Positions 60,961 through 64,000 of a stretch of DNA of 64,000 nt are shown in pieces. The translations under genes were made by a program, and so were the position numbers. The stretch is taken from positions 1 to 64,000 of the forward strand of contig CAXBEV010000004.1 of assembly GCA_963974935.1 (NCBI GenBank). Reading direction: 5' to 3'. How positions within the stretch are numbered: the first letter of the stretch is position 1; every line of letters begins with the position of its first letter. This stretch comes from UBA4479 sp963974935 (GTDB taxonomy: Bacteria; Pseudomonadota; Alphaproteobacteria; Rhodospirillales; Casp-alpha2). The notes under the pieces were generated by a model. That model had not been told where the DNA came from. It saw only the letters and a list, made by a program, of their open reading frames with translations, and searched no databases.

Positions 60961-61773
60961 ATGACCGAAACACCTGTGAACATGAATATCGCGAACCGCA
61001 CGCTGACGATGTTCTTCAACCATGATCAACCGGTCCACAAAGCAATGCTGGCCGAATTGGCCCAGTCGGGCACCTACGAGAGAGCGACACAGTTGTTTTT
61101 ATGTAAGGTGTTGCGGCGGGGCGATACATTTGTCGATGTCGGTGCGCATATCGGCTACTTTTCGATGCTCGCAGCAGCGGTCGTTGGCGAGGACGGCAAA
61201 GTCGTTGCCGTCGAGCCGACGGATGAGAACTTTGTACACTTGCAGCGACACATTGATGAAAACAATCTTACGCATGTCTCGTCGGTTAAATCGGTGATCA
61301 GCGGCACTGATGGCGACGTCACGTTCCATATCAACAAAGACAACGACGGTGGACATGCTTTGTGGGACCCACGATTACACCCGCAGAACGAACAGACCCG
61401 GGCGGCGCCGCAGTCATACACATTACCTTCAATGACGCTGGACAATTTGCTCGGCACAAACGATTGCGCGCATGTTCGTCTTATGAAGATTGATACCGAA
61501 GGTGCCGAGAGTATGATCCTTGAAAGCGGACGCGAGCGACTAGCGAACGGCGCAGTGGATTTCATCCTCGCCGAGGTCAACAGCGGCGGCCTGCATCAAC
61601 TCGGAAGTTCCGTCGATCAGATGCTTGATCTGGCGCGCGACCTCGGTTTTGTGACGTTCTTGCCCGATAATGACGGTGGCGCACCGATTGCGCTGATCTC
61701 ATCAAACCTTCCCGACCCGAAGTACGTCTACAACGTACTCCTGGCCCGACCCGAGGCATTGGCGACGCTTTAA
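60961..61773 (+). CDS. FkbM-family methyltransferase
   Basis: 270 residues from MTETPVNMNIANRTL; the ATG has AAAGGA seven bases upstream, whereas ATGs or GTGs further upstream (60886, 60913) have none. The SAM-binding motif I is FVDVGAHIGYFSMLAAAVVG, and the acidic loop VVAVEPTDENF follows. MKIDTEGAESMILESG and FILAEVN are FkbM hallmarks. Members methylate sugars or other small hydroxyl groups. It converges with the Rap1a-like gene, and a seven-base-pair stem lies between them at 61795-61813. Confidence 0.9.
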   Translation: MTETPVNMNIANRTLTMFFNHDQPVHKAMLAELAQSGTYERATQLFLCKVLRRGDTFVDVGAHIGYFSMLAAAVVGEDGKVVAVEPTDENFVHLQRHIDENNLTHVSSVKSVISGTDGDVTFHINKDNDGGHALWDPRLHPQNEQTRAAPQSYTLPSMTLDNLLGTNDCAHVRLMKIDTEGAESMILESGRERLANGAVDFILAEVNSGGLHQLGSSVDQMLDLARDLGFVTFLPDNDGGAPIALISSNLPDPKYVYNVLLARPEALATL

Positions 61774-61852
61774 AGTTTTGATGCTTTGAAACAAGGGGGC
61801 CGGAAAGGCCCTCAAAGGTGCAAAGCAACGAAGGCAGGCGGTACTGACCTGA

Positions 61853-62245
61853 TTACCTGTCGTTGCACGGCCACCGCTGTGCAAAAAACTCGGCGAGAAT
61901 CACATGCGCTTCCCCATCATGCTGTTCGGGGACGGACTTCATGCGCACGATTCCCGCGACCAAGAGTTGAATGTCCGGTACGCTCTCGGGAATACAGGCG
62001 CGATGCCCATGAATTGTCTGATTGCCAAGCACTTCACGGACCCCTCCAACAAAGCTTTCACACTCTGCGAACCTTTGCTTACTCTGATAATCGCTATCCA
62101 CGACAACACAAAGCGATATGAAGCGATGACCGTTAATACTTTCTGTTGCGTGGGCCGTATTGACGCTGAGTAAGATCGAAATACTCAGAACAATGCCCGC
62201 CAATTGTGCAGGGTCGCATTTCACTTTTCTAAACTTTTGGAACAT
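61853..62245 (-). CDS. Rap1a/Tai-like immunity family protein
   Basis: 130 residues with an N-terminal signal (LAGIVLSISILLSVNTAHA). The mature part shows the Rap1a/Tai pattern: GHRFISLC, FAECESFVGGVREVLG, CIPESVPDIQLLVAGIVRMK, then a helix and a C-terminal WPC. The four cysteines at 46, 62, 84 and 127 match the two disulfides of that family, which guards against type VI secreted amidases in the periplasm. No toxin or secretion gene lies near it in the window. Small exported proteins of this kind also occur alone. Confidence 0.75.
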   Translation of the reverse strand: MFQKFRKVKCDPAQLAGIVLSISILLSVNTAHATESINGHRFISLCVVVDSDYQSKQRFAECESFVGGVREVLGNQTIHGHRACIPESVPDIQLLVAGIVRMKSVPEQHDGEAHVILAEFFAQRWPCNDR

Positions 62246-62275
62246 CCTGCTATTTCCTTACACATCGGTGTCAAA

Positions 62276-62308
62276 GGGGACGGCTTCTTATGACGAGAAA
62301 CCGCCCCC
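62276..62308 (-). terminator. Stem-loop after the HupE-anchor operon
   Basis: A 13-base-pair stem (GGGGACGGCTTCT with AGAAACCGCCCCC, two G.U pairs, seven-base loop). On the minus strand it is followed by TTTG, and it begins 21 bases after the anchor-gene stop. The T-tract is short, so efficiency is uncertain. Confidence 0.6.
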
Positions 62309-62328
62309 CATCCATCGAACGATGGGAC

Positions 62329-62994
62329 CTAAATCACGCGTTTCATTTCGACGTAATCGCCTTTCACCTTTAGAATCACCGTAATATCTTGCTTGCCCCG
62401 GTTCCGCCAAAACCAGCCATGGTTTCCGTCGAATGAGGCTTTTAAGGTTCCTTCGTCCTCCGGCACCCCTCGGCCTTTCTCGTAGCTAATGGATTTTCCA
62501 CCACCGTCACCATGAAGATCGAAGTTTGCCTTTCCACCTTCAACCTTCCAAGAGAACTGGGCATTCGCACCCTCTTTCATCACGAGCTTTACTTCTGCGC
62601 CTTGTCCTGGCGCTAGGGAGATTGAGATTTCATCTCGCCAGTCAGATATTGCTGATTGGGCAACTGCTGGACTGACAAAGAGGAATGCAATCGCAGAGTC
62701 AAAGAGATTTGATTGCTGTTTAGGTTCTATTTTCTGTTCTGATTGTGGTGACGGTTGGTTTTGCTGACCTTTTAATCGATCTTGCTCGGCTTCTTGTGCG
62801 AGTTGCATTTTGATCTCACCCATTTCACCAAGGCCCAGAGCACCACCTATGCCTGTCGGATCAATGGCATATTCGGCGGGTAGGATAACGGTTGCCAAAA
62901 TCGCAATTGCAGAAACAAAAGCGATGATAGATGAGCGGATGAGTTGCCGCGATGTCGGCAATTCGGCACGTGTCGGAATATCTTCGTTGTACAT
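62329..62994 (-). CDS. Single-pass membrane-anchored protein next to HupE
   Basis: 221 residues from MYNEDIPTRAELPTSRQL; AAGGAT precedes this ATG. One membrane helix (21-40) is followed by LPAEYAIDPTGIGGALGLGEMGEIK, a stretch I know from 'transmembrane anchor' proteins that sit beside HupE/UreJ genes. A Gln/Pro linker follows, then a second hydrophobic stretch and a beta-rich domain (KVEGGKANFDLHGDGGGKSI) rich in Gly and His. The C-terminal part is probably periplasmic. It starts 19 bases after the HupE gene, so the two are one operon, probably for metal handling. Confidence 0.8.
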   Translation of the reverse strand: MYNEDIPTRAELPTSRQLIRSSIIAFVSAIAILATVILPAEYAIDPTGIGGALGLGEMGEIKMQLAQEAEQDRLKGQQNQPSPQSEQKIEPKQQSNLFDSAIAFLFVSPAVAQSAISDWRDEISISLAPGQGAEVKLVMKEGANAQFSWKVEGGKANFDLHGDGGGKSISYEKGRGVPEDEGTLKASFDGNHGWFWRNRGKQDITVILKVKGDYVEMKRVI

Positions 62995-63013
62995 GATTAT
63001 GATCCTTGTTTGC

Positions 63014-63748
63014 TTAGGAAATGGCATAGCCGGTTAGGTGAAACCCAACCAATGTGAAACCGGCCGCCATCATGATGACGTTGGCCGTGTAGGCGTGACG
63101 CAGAAAACTGGGATGACGTCGCCACCACCCCATGACCACGAGGATTGCGCCGAGTGCCAGCAATTGCCCGACTTCAACACCTACGTTGAATGCCAATAAG
63201 TTAGGAACAAGCCCGTCTGCGGCGATTTCATAGTCGATGATTTTTGATGCTAAGCCGAAGCCGTGGAAGAGACCAAATATCAACGTTGCCAGTTTAGTAT
63301 TTGGCTGCACACCAAACCAACGCTGGTAGGCGCCGATGTTATCGAGCGCTTTGTAGATAATTGAGAGACCGATGATCGCATCAATAATGAAACTATTGAT
63401 GCCGAAATCGAATATAACCCCAATGAGCATCGTGCTCGAATGACCGATTGCAAAAAGAGTTACATAAATCGCGATGTGTTTCATTCGGTAGAGAAAGAAA
63501 ATGACCCCGAACAAAAACAGGATGTGGTCATAGCCCGTCATCATGTGCTTTGCGCCCAGGTATGTGAAGGGTATCAAGTGGACACCATAAACTTCCTGGA
63601 TGTAGCCTTTATCGCCTTCAGCGACTGCATGGGCTAAAACGGGCTCTGTTAGTGTGAATAGGACCGCTAGTGTGATCCCAATAAAAAGTAGGCACCGACC
63701 TGCCGCACAAAGCGACCAATCGTCACCCTTAGGTGATGTCTGTGACAT
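63014..63748 (-). CDS. HupE/UreJ-family metal permease
   Basis: 244 residues. A signal-like first helix ends in EPVLAHA, so the mature start carries a histidine. Conserved motifs are HMMTGYDHILFLFGVIFFL, IGHSSTMLIGVIF and FGLFHGFGLASKI, which place His and Asp residues in helices. HupE and UreJ proteins move nickel or cobalt; some relatives serve copper or other cations. A histidine-rich protein enters the operon upstream and a membrane-anchored protein follows, so metal transport is well supported, but the metal is not certain. Confidence 0.9.
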   Translation of the reverse strand: MSQTSPKGDDWSLCAAGRCLLFIGITLAVLFTLTEPVLAHAVAEGDKGYIQEVYGVHLIPFTYLGAKHMMTGYDHILFLFGVIFFLYRMKHIAIYVTLFAIGHSSTMLIGVIFDFGINSFIIDAIIGLSIIYKALDNIGAYQRWFGVQPNTKLATLIFGLFHGFGLASKIIDYEIAADGLVPNLLAFNVGVEVGQLLALGAILVVMGWWRRHPSFLRHAYTANVIMMAAGFTLVGFHLTGYAIS

Positions 63749-63798
63749 TTTAATTTTCCGTTTTTGATCAATTGATAGTGGCCCTCATCGGGCGACAA

Positions 63799-63814
63799 AC
63801 TGCCTCGAAGGCAG
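63799..63814 (-). terminator. Weak stem-loop after the right-edge gene
   Basis: On the minus strand, CTGCCT and AGGCAG pair around TCG, followed by TTTGT, three bases after the stop of the right-edge gene. The stem is short, so read-through into the HupE gene is likely. Confidence 0.45.
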
Positions 63815-63816
63815 GA

Positions 63817-64000
63817 TCAAAAACGTGGCGGGCGGTCTATATCGAACGACATTCGATCCACTTGAGACGTCACGGAAACTGATTGCCGGTCACTAAATGA
63901 ATAAGGCGGCGTCTCGCTCAGAATTGCGGAAATTCCGGGCACGTCGTGGGAATGATCCGCCGGATTATGGTCGTGCGCATGATTGGACGTGTGGTCTTTC
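63817..64000 (-). CDS. C-terminal part of a histidine-rich protein, cut by the window edge
   Basis: The last 60 codons of a gene that continues beyond the window. Visible sequence runs KDHTSNHAHDHNPADHSHD, then a serine-rich stretch and ends DIDRPPRF. Seven histidines in a short acidic run are typical metal-binding loops. It is transcribed toward HupE with a weak stem between, so it fits a metal uptake or efflux operon. The fold and full length cannot be judged. Confidence 0.7.
   Translation of the reverse strand, partial: KDHTSNHAHDHNPADHSHDVPGISAILSETPPYSFSDRQSVSVTSQVDRMSFDIDRPPRF

Noticed and set aside
1..64000. CRISPR array, phage or insertion sequence
   Set aside because: No regularly spaced direct repeats, no transposase or integrase, and no phage structural genes were seen.

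Overview
The window reads as chromosome of a free-living, probably marine, alphaproteobacterium of Rhodospirillales type. The best evidence is the order yacG-rng-maf-infA followed by a tRNA-Phe, and hisG-hisD-UPF0262-LMW phosphatase with murA nearby. These are arrangements I know from alphaproteobacteria. Supporting features are a FixK/FnrN-like iron-sulfur Crp/Fnr protein, an ECF biotin transporter of BioMNY type, moderately high GC, and palindromic repeats of types common in this class. There is no phage, insertion sequence, integrase or CRISPR array. Most genes look like vertically inherited housekeeping or accessory metabolism.

Layout. 1-3.3 kb: two sensor kinases and the wreck of an outer-membrane protein gene. 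3.3-7.1 kb: an FNR box, a universal stress protein, an Fnr-type regulator and a bifunctional glutathionylspermidine synthetase/amidase. 7.3-12 kb: a MmgE/PrpD protein, a DMT transporter, a fused SpmA-SpmB membrane protein whose gene carries an in-frame palindromic repeat, and a glycerophosphodiesterase. 12-16.3 kb: malic enzyme with a phosphotransacetylase domain, and a secreted protein with helical repeats. 16.6-18 kb: a divergent TetR/membrane-protein pair with two tandem operator-like palindromes. 18.4-21.3 kb: a tungsten/molybdenum aldehyde oxidoreductase with its own MoaD-like protein, then msrA. 21.4-24.7 kb: small catabolic enzymes and a WYL regulator.

24.7-29.6 kb holds the most striking unit: a tightly overlapping operon bioY-bioM-bioN-acyl-CoA ligase-thiolase-MaoC. 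It recalls the BirA-controlled yhfUTS (bioY, ligase, thiolase) operon of Bacillus but adds ECF subunits and a hotdog hydratase. The thiolase has lost two of its usual catalytic positions. I infer a biotin- or pimelate-related acyl-CoA pathway that is not part of textbook biotin synthesis.

29.7-42.8 kb: cold-shock protein, RhlE helicase, a YdjM-like hydrolase, D-amino acid dehydrogenase, two short-chain dehydrogenases lacking the catalytic tyrosine, a GAF histidine kinase, a CBS protein with an APC permease, a lactonase-like protein, and a visibly AT-richer patch with two exported proteins next to the 3' end of tRNA-Phe. 42.9-60.8 kb: the translation/cell-envelope/histidine block, interrupted by an RND efflux pair and by an IclR-ABC-amidase uptake and hydrolysis unit. 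60.9-64 kb: an FkbM methyltransferase, a lone Rap1a/Tai-like immunity protein, and a HupE metal-transport operon entering from the right edge with a histidine-rich protein.
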